Origin: an uncultured Clostridia bacterium
Lineage (GTDB): Bacteria; Bacillota; Clostridia; Oscillospirales; Oscillospiraceae
DNA: 15,065 nt
Assembly: GCA_947177005.1 (NCBI GenBank)
Contig: CAMWSZ010000027.1
Location: forward strand, 1-15,065
Direction of reading: 5' to 3'
Positions 7,139-13,870 of this stretch are shown here, piece by piece; positions within the stretch are counted from its first letter, which is position 1; every line of letters starts with the position of its first letter. A program made the translations under genes and the position numbers. The notes beneath the pieces were generated by a model. That model was given only the letters and a program-made list of their open reading frames with translations. It was not told where the DNA came from and searched no databases.

Positions 7139-7447
7139 TCAGTCCAGAAGCCCGGCGTCCTGGAACGCCTTCTCCATCTCTTTATCGGACATGATGTTCT
7201 TCAGGCCCAGAACGATAGTGCCCTTTTTCTGGGCGTCGGCAAAGGTGTTGATGAAATTCCGCGCGCACAGGACGATGTCGTAGTTGGCCGCGGCGGACTT
7301 TCCCTCGGACAGAGCGCAGTGATGCAGGCCGCCTTCTTTGATGCCGTGCTTTTTCAGAACCTTTTGCAGCGTCATCTTCATCATCAGGGAGGAACCAGCG
7401 CCGTTTGCGCAGCATACCATGAATTTCTTTCCGTCTAAAGCTGCCAT
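7139..7447 (-). CDS. ulaB: PTS ascorbate-family transporter subunit IIB (UlaB-like)
   Basis: This 102-residue cytosolic protein is the IIB phosphocarrier. It accepts phosphate from IIA on the cysteine of the P-loop at CANGAGSS, Cys13, which matches the C-x-N-G-x-G-S-S loop of the lactose/ascorbate-type IIB fold. It passes the phosphate to the sugar carried by IIC. Length and layout match UlaB (about 100 residues). Start ATG has AAAGGAGA 8 bases upstream. It lies downstream of the IIC gene across a 95-base spacer holding a hairpin, and is the last PTS gene of the operon. Assignment to ascorbate and not another sugar rests on the IIC neighbour and the adjacent ulaG. Confidence 0.93.
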   Translation of the reverse strand: MAALDGKKFMVCCANGAGSSLMMKMTLQKVLKKHGIKEGGLHHCALSEGKSAAANYDIVLCARNFINTFADAQKKGTIVLGLKNIMSDKEMEKAFQDAGLLD

Positions 7448-7485
7448 AATTGTGATCTCCTTTTCATAACTCTTATTTTCCGCCG

Positions 7486-7508
7486 GGGCCGTCCGTTCAG
7501 GACGGCCC
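7486..7508 (-). other. Hairpin between the IIC and IIB genes
   Basis: GGGCCGTCC (7486-7494) pairs with GGACGGCCC (7500-7508) in a 9-bp perfect stem with a five-base loop. On the minus strand the stem is followed by CGGCGGAAAA, with no T run. It is therefore unlikely to be a full terminator. It may protect the upstream IIA-IIC message or set the ratio of IIC to IIB. Confidence 0.6.
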
Positions 7509-7542
7509 TCCGCGGTTTGTGAACTTGTAATGATCGATTAGC

Positions 7543-9063
7543 TTAATCCTCGTCCTCGGTTACGATGCCCTTGTACTCCTTATATGCCTCGTAGTCCTCG
7601 GTCATGAGGAAGTAGCCCTTGGGGTCCATACGGTACTCAATCTGAGGAATGGCCAGCAGAATAACTGCCACCACCGCTATGCCAATATAGCCCAGATACT
7701 TCATGATGACTGTGAAGACAGGCCATACCGTCGCCCAGTCGAACATACCCAGATACCCGCCAAACTCGGCCAGACCGCACCAGCCTGCGATGAGCGCAGA
7801 ACCGAATACCTGACACAGTCCCACAACAAAGGGGATGATCAAACAGGCTTTCAGACCGCCTTTCTCATTAGCAACCAGTCCAATCGTGGCGTTGTCAAAG
7901 AACACCGGCACGAAGCCGCAGATGATGATAGTGGGGGAACCGGTGGCCAGCAGAATCAGAATCGCCAGAATCTGACCCACAAGACCTGCCAGGAATCCAA
8001 AAGTTACCGCGTTGGCGTCGCCGAAGCCGAAGCAGACCGCACAGTCTACGCCGGGCACGGAGGAGGGCAGCAGCTTGTCGGCGATGCCCTGGAAGGAGGC
8101 GGTCAGCTCCGTGACGAAGGTCCGGACGCCCAACTGGAGGATGGCCAGATACACCGCGAAGTTCAGGGACTTGTCAATGCACCACCAGACGTAGTTGGTG
8201 GACTCGGTCAGCTCACCCGCCTCAACAAAGTACGGCTTGCCGATGATTGCCAGAATGACGCCGAAGAATGCGATCATCAGAATGGCGGTACAGACCATGT
8301 TCTCATTGAAGATGCTGAAGAAACCGGGCATCTCCAGGTCCCCCACCTTCTTGAACTTTTTGGGTTTGCCGTCCTTGTCCTTGCCGCCGAAGAGCTTTTC
8401 GGACAGAAACGCTCCCAAGCGAATACCGAACATCTGTTGGTGGGCTATGGCGAAGCCCGCGCCGTCCGACAGCTCCTGCATGGGTTTAATGGTCAGGTTG
8501 GCGCCTACCGCCCAATACGCGCCCAGCAGTATGGACATGACGATCATCATGGGCATGGAGACCGTTGCGCCTTCTCCGGCAAGCTGGGGCAGCGCGAAGA
8601 TCAGCAGCCAGATAGCGGTGGCCGCCTGCTGCACCTGCACGTGGCCGGTGGTAAACAGGGCACGGCACTTGGTGATCCGGTTGAAGCGGACCAGCACAAT
8701 ATTGATAATAAACGCGATCAGAAGGAGCAGCATGGTGTCGGCAAAGCTCTTGCCGATGCTGGACATGGCTTCCTGTACTGCGTTCTGGCCATAATAGGGA
8801 TCTGTCACGCAGGCGTTCAGATTGAAACGGTCGCGCAGGCCGGCCAGTATGGGACGGAAGTTGCTGGTCAGACCGGAGGAACCGGCGTTCAGAATCAGCA
8901 TACCAATAATGGCCTTCAGCGTTCCGGCCAGCGTGTCGTACCACTTCTTCCCCATCAGGGTATAGCCCAGCAGCGTCAGGAAACCCACCATGTACGGGGC
9001 TTTTTGCAGTATGTAGGTTGCGAAGAAATTCCATACCGCACTCAGGATATCCAGAATAATCAT
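7543..9063 (-). CDS. ulaA: PTS ascorbate transporter subunit IIC (UlaA-like permease)
   Basis: The 506-residue membrane protein has about ten or more hydrophobic segments, for example 44-60, 107-126, 150-160, 170-186, 257-275, 357-385 and 452-473, and the UlaA-family block VPVFFDNATIGL (385-396). Other family segments are TTGHVQVQQAA (138-148) and GANLTIKPMQELSDGAGFAIAHQQM (188-211). It carries L-ascorbate across the membrane while UlaB phosphorylates it. A charged cytosolic loop lies at about 222-245 (KDKDGKPKKFKK), and a soluble tail of some 30 residues ends in acidic residues; the E. coli protein is about 40 residues shorter. The start ATG at 9063 has GGTGGAG close by, a short spacing. It follows the IIA gene by 35 bases. 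Confidence 0.94.
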   Translation of the reverse strand: MIILDILSAVWNFFATYILQKAPYMVGFLTLLGYTLMGKKWYDTLAGTLKAIIGMLILNAGSSGLTSNFRPILAGLRDRFNLNACVTDPYYGQNAVQEAMSSIGKSFADTMLLLLIAFIINIVLVRFNRITKCRALFTTGHVQVQQAATAIWLLIFALPQLAGEGATVSMPMMIVMSILLGAYWAVGANLTIKPMQELSDGAGFAIAHQQMFGIRLGAFLSEKLFGGKDKDGKPKKFKKVGDLEMPGFFSIFNENMVCTAILMIAFFGVILAIIGKPYFVEAGELTESTNYVWWCIDKSLNFAVYLAILQLGVRTFVTELTASFQGIADKLLPSSVPGVDCAVCFGFGDANAVTFGFLAGLVGQILAILILLATGSPTIIICGFVPVFFDNATIGLVANEKGGLKACLIIPFVVGLCQVFGSALIAGWCGLAEFGGYLGMFDWATVWPVFTVIMKYLGYIGIAVVAVILLAIPQIEYRMDPKGYFLMTEDYEAYKEYKGIVTEDED

Positions 9064-9098
9064 TTCTCCACCCTCTCTTTACAGTTGATTGGGGCCGC

Positions 9099-9578
9099 TT
9101 ACAGCTCCTCGGGAGGATGCTTTGCCTCGGCGGCCAGGATGTCTTCCGGCGTCTCCGCCGCCATCAGCGCATCCAGCAGGGGTTCGTTGACAAAAATGGA
9201 CATCAGCTGCTGCATATTGTCCAGATGTTCGTCGGGGTCGCAGGTGGCCAGGGTGAAAAACAGCCGCGCTATCTTCTGCTCGCCGTCCTCGTCCTTGCCG
9301 AAGTCCACGTCCTCCTTCACGCGCATGAAGCCTACGGACGTCTTTTTCACGCCGTCCGCACTCTCCTGAGAGTGGGGCATCGCCACATAGTGGTCATACA
9401 CCACATACGGGCCGTACTTTGTGATACAGTCCACAATCTGCTGGTAGTAGTTCTCGCTGACATAGCCGGTCTTTACCAGTGATTCCGTGCTCAGCTTCAC
9501 CGCCTCCTGCCAGGAGCCTACGCTGTCCACAAATTTATAGTGGCCGCGCTCTACGATTTTTTGTAACAGGGATGCCAT
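9099..9578 (-). CDS. ulaC: PTS IIA component (UlaC-like, mannitol/fructose-type EIIA)
   Basis: This 159-residue cytosolic protein has the EIIA type-2 fold. Its phosphorylated residue is His69 in the AMPHSQ motif, which takes phosphate from HPr and hands it to UlaB. Family hallmarks are the early 'SWQEAVKLSTESLVKTGYVSENY' helix and the downstream 'VGFMRVKEDVDF' and 'LFFTLATCDPDEHLDNMQQLMSIF' segments. The start has AAGGAGA 6-7 bases upstream. It lies 33 bases after ulaG and 35 before the IIC gene. The order here is IIA, IIC, IIB, unlike E. coli (IIC, IIB, IIA). No regulatory PRD or helix-turn-helix domain is fused to it. Confidence 0.92.
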   Translation of the reverse strand: MASLLQKIVERGHYKFVDSVGSWQEAVKLSTESLVKTGYVSENYYQQIVDCITKYGPYVVYDHYVAMPHSQESADGVKKTSVGFMRVKEDVDFGKDEDGEQKIARLFFTLATCDPDEHLDNMQQLMSIFVNEPLLDALMAAETPEDILAAEAKHPPEEL

Positions 9579-9611
9579 GTGTTATCTCCTTTCCCTCTTG
9601 TGAAACGCCCC

Positions 9612-10715
9612 TTACAGGCAGGAACGGAAGGGGATGTTCTGGGGCGCCTCGAAACAGTCCTCAAAGCCCCGGCGGTGGTGATAGTAGATCTTATCCTTGT
9701 CGGCGGGATAGACATACTTGCCGCCAACCTGCCAGAAGAACGGGTGGAATTTGTATTCGTTCCGGTCCTTCTTGAAGTCGTAGAGCAGCTTGATCTCTTC
9801 ACAGTCGGCCTGGAAGTTCGTCCACACATCCCAGTGAATCGGAACCACTACCTTGCAGCCCAGATTCTCCGCCATGCGCAGAATGTCGGTGGAGGTCATC
9901 TTGTCCTGCATCCCCACAGGGTTCTCGCCGAAGGAGCCGAAGGCTACGTCGATGTCATGATCCTTGCCGTGCTTGGCAAAGTATATGGAGAAGTGGGAGT
10001 CGCCGGAGTGATAGATATTGCCGCCGGGAGTTTTTACCAGATAGTTGACCGCCTTTTCGTCCATATCGGTGGGACATACGCCTGTCAGCTCCTCACGGTC
10101 CGGGCCGGTGGAGTCGGTGGTGACAATGCAGGTGCGGTCGAAGCTGTCCAGACAGACAATTTCGATGTCCTTGATTTTAATGGTGTCGCCCGGCTTGACG
10201 GTGACGCAGCGCTCCGCCGGAACGCCCCACTTCACCCACGTTTCCACAGACTTTTTCGGGCCGATGAAGGGCACCGGAATCTCCTTGCCGTTCTCATCCG
10301 TGGTGGTCATGCCGCTCTGAAGCACATGCGCCGCCCACTCCGCTGACATATGGTCCTGATGATAGTGCGTCGCCAGCACGGCGTCCACCTGCTTGAAGGC
10401 AAACGGGTCGATCACAAAGGGAACGTTGCGCAGGTTGGGCTGCATCGCACGGCCGCCGCACATATTCGCCATCTGGTGGCCTACTGCCATTTTGCCGTTG
10501 CCATGGGTCCGCTTGCCGTTGCCGCACCACAAATCAATGGTGATGTTCGCGCCGCCGGGGGTCTTGAACCACACGCCTGTGCAGCCAAGCCACCACATTG
10601 CCACGTTGCCGGGCTCAACAACCTCGTTCTCAATGTCCTCCACCAGCCAGGTGCCCCACTCGGGGAACGTTGACATAATCCATTTTTCGCGGGTCATCTC
10701 TGATACTTTGCTCAT
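9612..10715 (-). CDS. ulaG: L-ascorbate-6-phosphate lactonase UlaG
   Basis: At 367 residues this metallo-beta-lactamase-fold hydrolase opens the lactone of L-ascorbate-6-phosphate to 3-keto-L-gulonate-6-phosphate, the first cytosolic step after PTS import. It is recognisable along its length by UlaG-type segments: TFPEWGTWL near the N-terminus, AMWWLGCTG (39-47), GHQM (79-82), the metal motif H-x-H-x-D-H at His117/119, Asp121 and His122 (THYHQDH), GDSH (238-241), IHWD with His294, and the C-terminal RGFEDCF. I place the start at 10715 (MSKVSEMTRE), which matches the E. coli start and has GGAGGA 5 bases upstream. An in-frame ATG 27 bases earlier lies upstream of that ribosome site. It is the first gene of the minus-strand operon, and the regulatory region shared with ulaE lies ahead of it. 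Confidence 0.96.
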   Translation of the reverse strand: MSKVSEMTREKWIMSTFPEWGTWLVEDIENEVVEPGNVAMWWLGCTGVWFKTPGGANITIDLWCGNGKRTHGNGKMAVGHQMANMCGGRAMQPNLRNVPFVIDPFAFKQVDAVLATHYHQDHMSAEWAAHVLQSGMTTTDENGKEIPVPFIGPKKSVETWVKWGVPAERCVTVKPGDTIKIKDIEIVCLDSFDRTCIVTTDSTGPDREELTGVCPTDMDEKAVNYLVKTPGGNIYHSGDSHFSIYFAKHGKDHDIDVAFGSFGENPVGMQDKMTSTDILRMAENLGCKVVVPIHWDVWTNFQADCEEIKLLYDFKKDRNEYKFHPFFWQVGGKYVYPADKDKIYYHHRRGFEDCFEAPQNIPFRSCL

Positions 10716-10744
10716 ATTCTTCCTCCTTGTTAATTGTTTCATTC

Positions 10745-10758
10745 ACAATGTTCATTGT
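10745..10758. promoter_or_regulatory. Operator-like inverted repeat in the ulaG leader
   Basis: ACAATG (10745-10750), a TT spacer and CATTGT (10753-10758) form a perfect dyad 30 bases downstream of the minus-strand -10 box, where a bound repressor would block transcription. A further ATTGT at 10733-10737 pairs with ACAAT of the same site. It is a candidate binding site only. Confidence 0.45.
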
Positions 10759-10788
10759 CAGGGATTGCTCCTGTCTGTTTGCACGTTT

Positions 10789-10817
10789 ACTATACCAAAA
10801 TGCACTTGGCTTTGCAA
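10789..10817 (-). promoter_or_regulatory. Promoter of the ulaG-PTS operon
   Basis: On the minus strand, TTGCAA (10817-10812), a 17-bp spacer and TATAGT (10794-10789) form a sigma-A-type promoter. Transcription would start near 10783, giving a leader of about 65 bases that contains the inverted repeat at 10745-10758. Confidence 0.7.
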
Positions 10818-10992
10818 TCTCCTTTTATGATTGTTTTGTTTTTTTATGTTCGTTCTTATTTTTGCTCCAGCCGCTTTGTGCAAGTTGCCGGAAACTTTTT
10901 CAGTGTATTTTATGCTGTTAATTTTCCGTATTTTATTGTTTTATGAACATATTATCAAATATATTTAACAATATCAAAAATCTTCATGTCAA

Positions 10993-11018
10993 AACAGAAA
11001 ATTTTCAACAGAAAATTT
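10993..11018. repeat. Direct repeat of 12 bases upstream of the ulaE promoter
   Basis: AACAGAAAATTT occurs at 10993-11004 and again at 11007-11018, with a 14-base period. Each copy overlaps a small palindrome: GAAAATTTTC (10997-11006) and GAAAAT-TT-ATTTTC (11011-11024). The arrangement suggests a multi-copy binding site or bent DNA ahead of the promoter. Confidence 0.5.
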
Positions 11019-11020
11019 AT

Positions 11021-11039
11021 TTTCAAAAATTGTTTGAAA
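11021..11039. promoter_or_regulatory. Operator candidate just upstream of the ulaE -35 box
   Basis: TTTCAAA (11021-11027) and TTTGAAA (11033-11039) are perfect 7-base inverted arms around AATTG, ending 4 bases before the -35 box. TTTC/GAAA half-sites are also found in operators of some DeoR-family regulators (AgaR-type). A role for the local regulator is inference. Confidence 0.5.
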
Positions 11040-11043
11040 TCTC

Positions 11044-11072
11044 TTGCAAAACGAAAATTAATGTTTTATAAT
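11044..11072 (+). promoter_or_regulatory. Promoter of the ulaE operon
   Basis: TTGCAA (11044-11049), a 17-bp spacer and a consensus TATAAT (11067-11072) form a strong sigma-A promoter. The start would be near 11079, giving a leader of about 80 bases. That leader begins with a small hairpin, GAGGC (11083-11087) and GCCTC (11093-11097). Confidence 0.8.
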
Positions 11073-11159
11073 CGCACGTATCGAGGCGGTGAGCCTCTGC
11101 CGGAACGCTCATATCTAAAACCATAAACAAGGAATATTAATCAAAAAGGAGGAAACGCT

Positions 11160-12005
11160 TTGGAAAAATATGCCATCGGCCTTTACGAGAAAGCCATGCC
11201 CCCCTCCCTGTCCTGGAAGGAAAAACTCGCCTTTGCCAAAGAGGCCGGCTATGACTTCGTGGAAATCAGTATTGATGAGAAGGATGAAAAGCTGGCCCGT
11301 CTCGACTGGTCAGCCGCGGAGCGGCAGGAGCTGGTTCAGACCATGCAGGAGGTGGGCCTCCCCCTTCGCAGCATGTGCCTGTCCGGCCACCGCAAATATC
11401 CTCTGGGTTCCGCCGAGCCGTCCACCCGGGCCAGGGGAATGGAAATCATGGAAAAGGCCATTCAGCTGGCGGACGACCTGGGCGTCCGCATCATCCAACT
11501 GGCGGGCTATGACGTCTACTATGAGGAAAGTACGCCGGAAACTAAGGCCCTGTTCCTGGAAAACCTGGCGAAAGCAGCCGAAATGGCGGCTGTCAGAGGA
11601 ATCGTCCTCGGCTTTGAGACCATGGAGACCGATTTCATGAACACCGTCTGGAAAGCTATGTTTTACGTCAACCGCGTGGGAAGCCCCTACCTGGGTGTGT
11701 ACCCCGATTCCGGTAATCTGACCAACGCAGCACTGACCGGCAAAAACAGCGTCCTGGACGACTTGGAGTCCGGCCGCGGCCATATCGTGGCCATGCACCT
11801 GAAGGAAACTAAGCCGGGCCTGTTCCGGGAAATCCCCTTCCTCACCGGACATGTCGATTTCCCCGCAGTGATCGAGAAAGCGTGGAACCTCGGGGTCCGC
11901 CGCTATGTCACAGAGATGTGGTATACCGGCAATGACGAAACCTGGAAAGACGATATCCGGTTTGCGTGCGGCCATATGCGGGAGCTCCTCGACCGGCAGG
12001 CATAA
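11160..12005 (+). CDS. ulaE: L-xylulose-5-phosphate (L-ribulose-5-phosphate) 3-epimerase UlaE
   Basis: The 281-residue TIM-barrel isomerase of the UlaE/SgbU family interconverts L-xylulose-5-phosphate and L-ribulose-5-phosphate. Signature segments match E. coli UlaE closely: LGVYEKA-like GLYEKAMP (7-14), GYDFVEISIDE-DEKLARLDW (30-50), RSMCLSGHRKYPLGS (70-84), IIQLAGYDVYYEE (111-123), FETM with Glu153, YPDSGN with Asp183, GHIVAMHLKETKPG with His208/His213, and EMW with Glu252. The Glu/Asp/His/Glu set forms the family's metal site. The start is TTG at 11160, supported by an excellent AAAAAGGAGG (11143-11152) 7 bases upstream; no ATG fits in front of the conserved KYAIGLYEKA. It is the first gene of the plus-strand ula operon. 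Confidence 0.95.
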   Translation: MEKYAIGLYEKAMPPSLSWKEKLAFAKEAGYDFVEISIDEKDEKLARLDWSAAERQELVQTMQEVGLPLRSMCLSGHRKYPLGSAEPSTRARGMEIMEKAIQLADDLGVRIIQLAGYDVYYEESTPETKALFLENLAKAAEMAAVRGIVLGFETMETDFMNTVWKAMFYVNRVGSPYLGVYPDSGNLTNAALTGKNSVLDDLESGRGHIVAMHLKETKPGLFREIPFLTGHVDFPAVIEKAWNLGVRRYVTEMWYTGNDETWKDDIRFACGHMRELLDRQA

Positions 12006-12089
12006 GTCCCGGCGGCCTGCCCCCCGCATATTTGTGAGCATCTGTTCCTGTTTGTTTGCAGCTTAATTTGAACGGAGGCTTGATTTTTG

Positions 12090-13148
12090 ATGAATGTTGA
12101 AAAAAAAGTGATCTCGTCCCTGAATAAATGCTATTCCATGACCGAACTGCGCTATCAGGGCGAACACCGCTTCCTGGTGGCGGCCGAAAAGCATGACCCC
12201 TGCTACCTCTTCGCAGAGGACGGTACACAGCTGGAGACGGTGTGGACCGAGCCCGGCGGCGTGATGACCATGACACAGGTTCCCGGCACCGACGGCCAGT
12301 TCCTCGCTACCCATAAGTTCTACTCCCCCAACGACTCCGCTGAGGCGAAAATCGTCATCGCTACCCCCAGAGGTACTAACAATTGGGAGATCCGTACGCT
12401 GTGCGACGCGCCCTTCGTCCACCGCTTCGGCATCCTGAACCGGAACGGCGTCAATTATCTTCTCGTCTGCTGCCTGAAGTCCAGCCATGAGTATAAAAAC
12501 GACTGGCGCTTCCCCGGTGCCTGCTATGGCGCCGTGCTCCCGGATGACCTCTCCGGCTTCAACTGGGAGCATCAGCTGCCGCTGACAAAGCTCAAAGACG
12601 GTATGCTGAAAAATCATGGCTATTCCGCTGTCCAAATGGACGGGCATGACGCCGCGGTCATCGGCTGCGAGGAGGGAACGTTCCTGTTCGCGCCGCCGGA
12701 AACCCCCAATGGGGACTGGGAGATCAAGCAGCTGTGCGCCGTCCCAGCCAGCGACTCCGTACTGCTCGATTTCGACGGCGACGGCCAGCTGGAGCTGGGC
12801 TGCATCAGCCCCTTCCACGGTGCCTCCCTGACCATCTATCACCTCGATGAGCATGGAAACTATGTGCCCCAGTGGAAGTATGACCGCCCGGAGTCCGAGA
12901 CCGAGATGATCCACGCTACCTGGGCCGGTTCTCTTCTGGGAAAGCCTACCTGGGTTGTGGGCTGGCGCAAGGGTACCAAAAACACAATTGCCATTACCTG
13001 GGCTGACGGCGCGTATCAGACGCAACTTATCGACCAAAATACCGGCTGCGCCAACGTCCTGCACTTCGTCAGCAAAGACGGCAGGGACGTTATCGTCGGG
13101 ACCAACCGCGAGATCGACGAGGTTGCCTTGTATACTATTACAGAATAA
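12090..13148 (+). CDS. Cytosolic beta-propeller-like protein of unknown function
   Basis: This 352-residue protein has no signal peptide or membrane segment. It reads as repeated beta hairpins, typical of a propeller: RFLVAAEKHDPCYLFAEDG, GQFLATHKFY, YLLVCCLK, DAAVIGCEEGTFLFAP, DSVLLDFDGDGQLELGCIS (a D-x-D-x-D-G calcium-like loop at 227-232), PTWVVGWRKG and GRDVIVGTNREIDEVALYTI. Histidines sit in conserved-looking contexts: FVHRF (His111), SSHEY (His133), KNHGY (His176) and MIHATWAG (His275). The pattern resembles FG-GAP/aldos-2-ulose-dehydratase-type propellers, a tentative recollection. It lies between ulaE and ulaF, 13 bases before the latter, so a role in ascorbate or a related sugar acid is plausible. 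ATG at 12090 is preferred; a TTG immediately before it at 12087 is equally well placed relative to GGAGG (12074-12078). Confidence 0.85.
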   Translation: MNVEKKVISSLNKCYSMTELRYQGEHRFLVAAEKHDPCYLFAEDGTQLETVWTEPGGVMTMTQVPGTDGQFLATHKFYSPNDSAEAKIVIATPRGTNNWEIRTLCDAPFVHRFGILNRNGVNYLLVCCLKSSHEYKNDWRFPGACYGAVLPDDLSGFNWEHQLPLTKLKDGMLKNHGYSAVQMDGHDAAVIGCEEGTFLFAPPETPNGDWEIKQLCAVPASDSVLLDFDGDGQLELGCISPFHGASLTIYHLDEHGNYVPQWKYDRPESETEMIHATWAGSLLGKPTWVVGWRKGTKNTIAITWADGAYQTQLIDQNTGCANVLHFVSKDGRDVIVGTNREIDEVALYTITE

Positions 13149-13161
13149 GGAGATCGCTGAA

Positions 13162-13857
13162 ATGCTGGAAGAACTGAAAGTCAAGGTCTATGAGGCCAAT
13201 ATGGAGCTCCCAAAACGAAACCTGGTCACTTTTACCTGGGGCAACGTCAGCGGCATCGACCGTGAAAAAGGGCTGTTCGTTATCAAGCCCTCCGGCGTGG
13301 AATACGAGGACCTGAAACCCGAAGACCTGGTGGTAATGGACTTGCAGGGCCGGCAGGTCGAGGGCTCGTTGAACCCGTCCTCCGATACCAAAACGCATCT
13401 CGTGCTTTACAACGCCTTCCCCGAGATCGGCGGCATCGTCCATACCCACAGCCCCCACGCCGTGGGCTGGGCGCAGGCCGGCCGCGATATCCCCGTTTAT
13501 GGCACCACCCACGCCGATTACTTTTACGGTCCTGTCCCCTGCGCCCGGAACCTGACACCCGAGGAAATCAATGAGGACTACGAGACGAATACCGGTAAGG
13601 TAATCGTGGAAACATTCCAGAACCGCGGTATCAATCCGGTGTATGTCCCCGGCGTGATCTGCCGGAACCACGGCCCCTTTACTTGGGGTAAGGACGCCGC
13701 GCAGGCGGTCTATCACGCCGTGGTGCTGGAGGAAATCTCCCGGATGAACCTGTTTACCGAGATCATCAATCCCCCTGCCGGTCCCGCCCCCCAGTGCATC
13801 GCCGACAAGCACTTCATGCGCAAACACGGGCCTAACGCCTATTACGGCCAGAAGTAA
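13162..13857 (+). CDS. ulaF: L-ribulose-5-phosphate 4-epimerase UlaF/AraD
   Basis: At 231 residues it has the usual length of the class II aldolase-family epimerase that converts L-ribulose-5-phosphate to D-xylulose-5-phosphate. Key residues match AraD with a shift of one: metal ligands His94 and His96 (VHTHSPHA) and His170 (CRNHGPF), catalytic Asp119 (HADYFYG) and Tyr228 (AYYGQ). The phosphate-binding segments TWGNVSG (25-31) and KPSGVEY (42-48) are present. The ATG at 13162 has AAGGAG (13147-13152), which overlaps the stop of the preceding gene. Longer upstream reading in this frame lacks family features. An araD role in arabinose use cannot be excluded by sequence, but the ula neighbours favour ulaF. 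Confidence 0.95.
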   Translation: MLEELKVKVYEANMELPKRNLVTFTWGNVSGIDREKGLFVIKPSGVEYEDLKPEDLVVMDLQGRQVEGSLNPSSDTKTHLVLYNAFPEIGGIVHTHSPHAVGWAQAGRDIPVYGTTHADYFYGPVPCARNLTPEEINEDYETNTGKVIVETFQNRGINPVYVPGVICRNHGPFTWGKDAAQAVYHAVVLEEISRMNLFTEIINPPAGPAPQCIADKHFMRKHGPNAYYGQK

Positions 13858-13870
13858 AGGAGGAACGTTT

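Larger units (their letters stand above)
10716..11159. other. AT-rich divergent control region between ulaG and ulaE
   Basis: The 444 bases between the two start codons hold no credible gene. The stretch from about 10905 to 11075 is strikingly AT-rich compared with the GC-rich coding DNA around it. It holds one promoter for each direction (10789-10817 and 11044-11072), operator-like inverted repeats near each, and short A/T tracts that could bend the DNA. It is the obvious place for the DeoR-family regulator to act. Confidence 0.7.

Noticed and set aside
9579..10346. A 255-codon + strand frame opposite ulaG
   Set aside because: ulaG on the other strand matches its family from end to end, so this frame is a shadow.
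10734..10946. Short overlapping frames on the + strand in the divergent region
   Set aside because: The region is AT-rich, holds promoters for both neighbours, and the translations (many Phe, Cys, Leu) look like non-coding DNA. No ribosome site precedes them.
12006..12089. Separate promoter for the propeller gene
   Set aside because: The 84-base spacer shows no acceptable -35/-10 pair, so the gene is best read as part of the ulaE operon.
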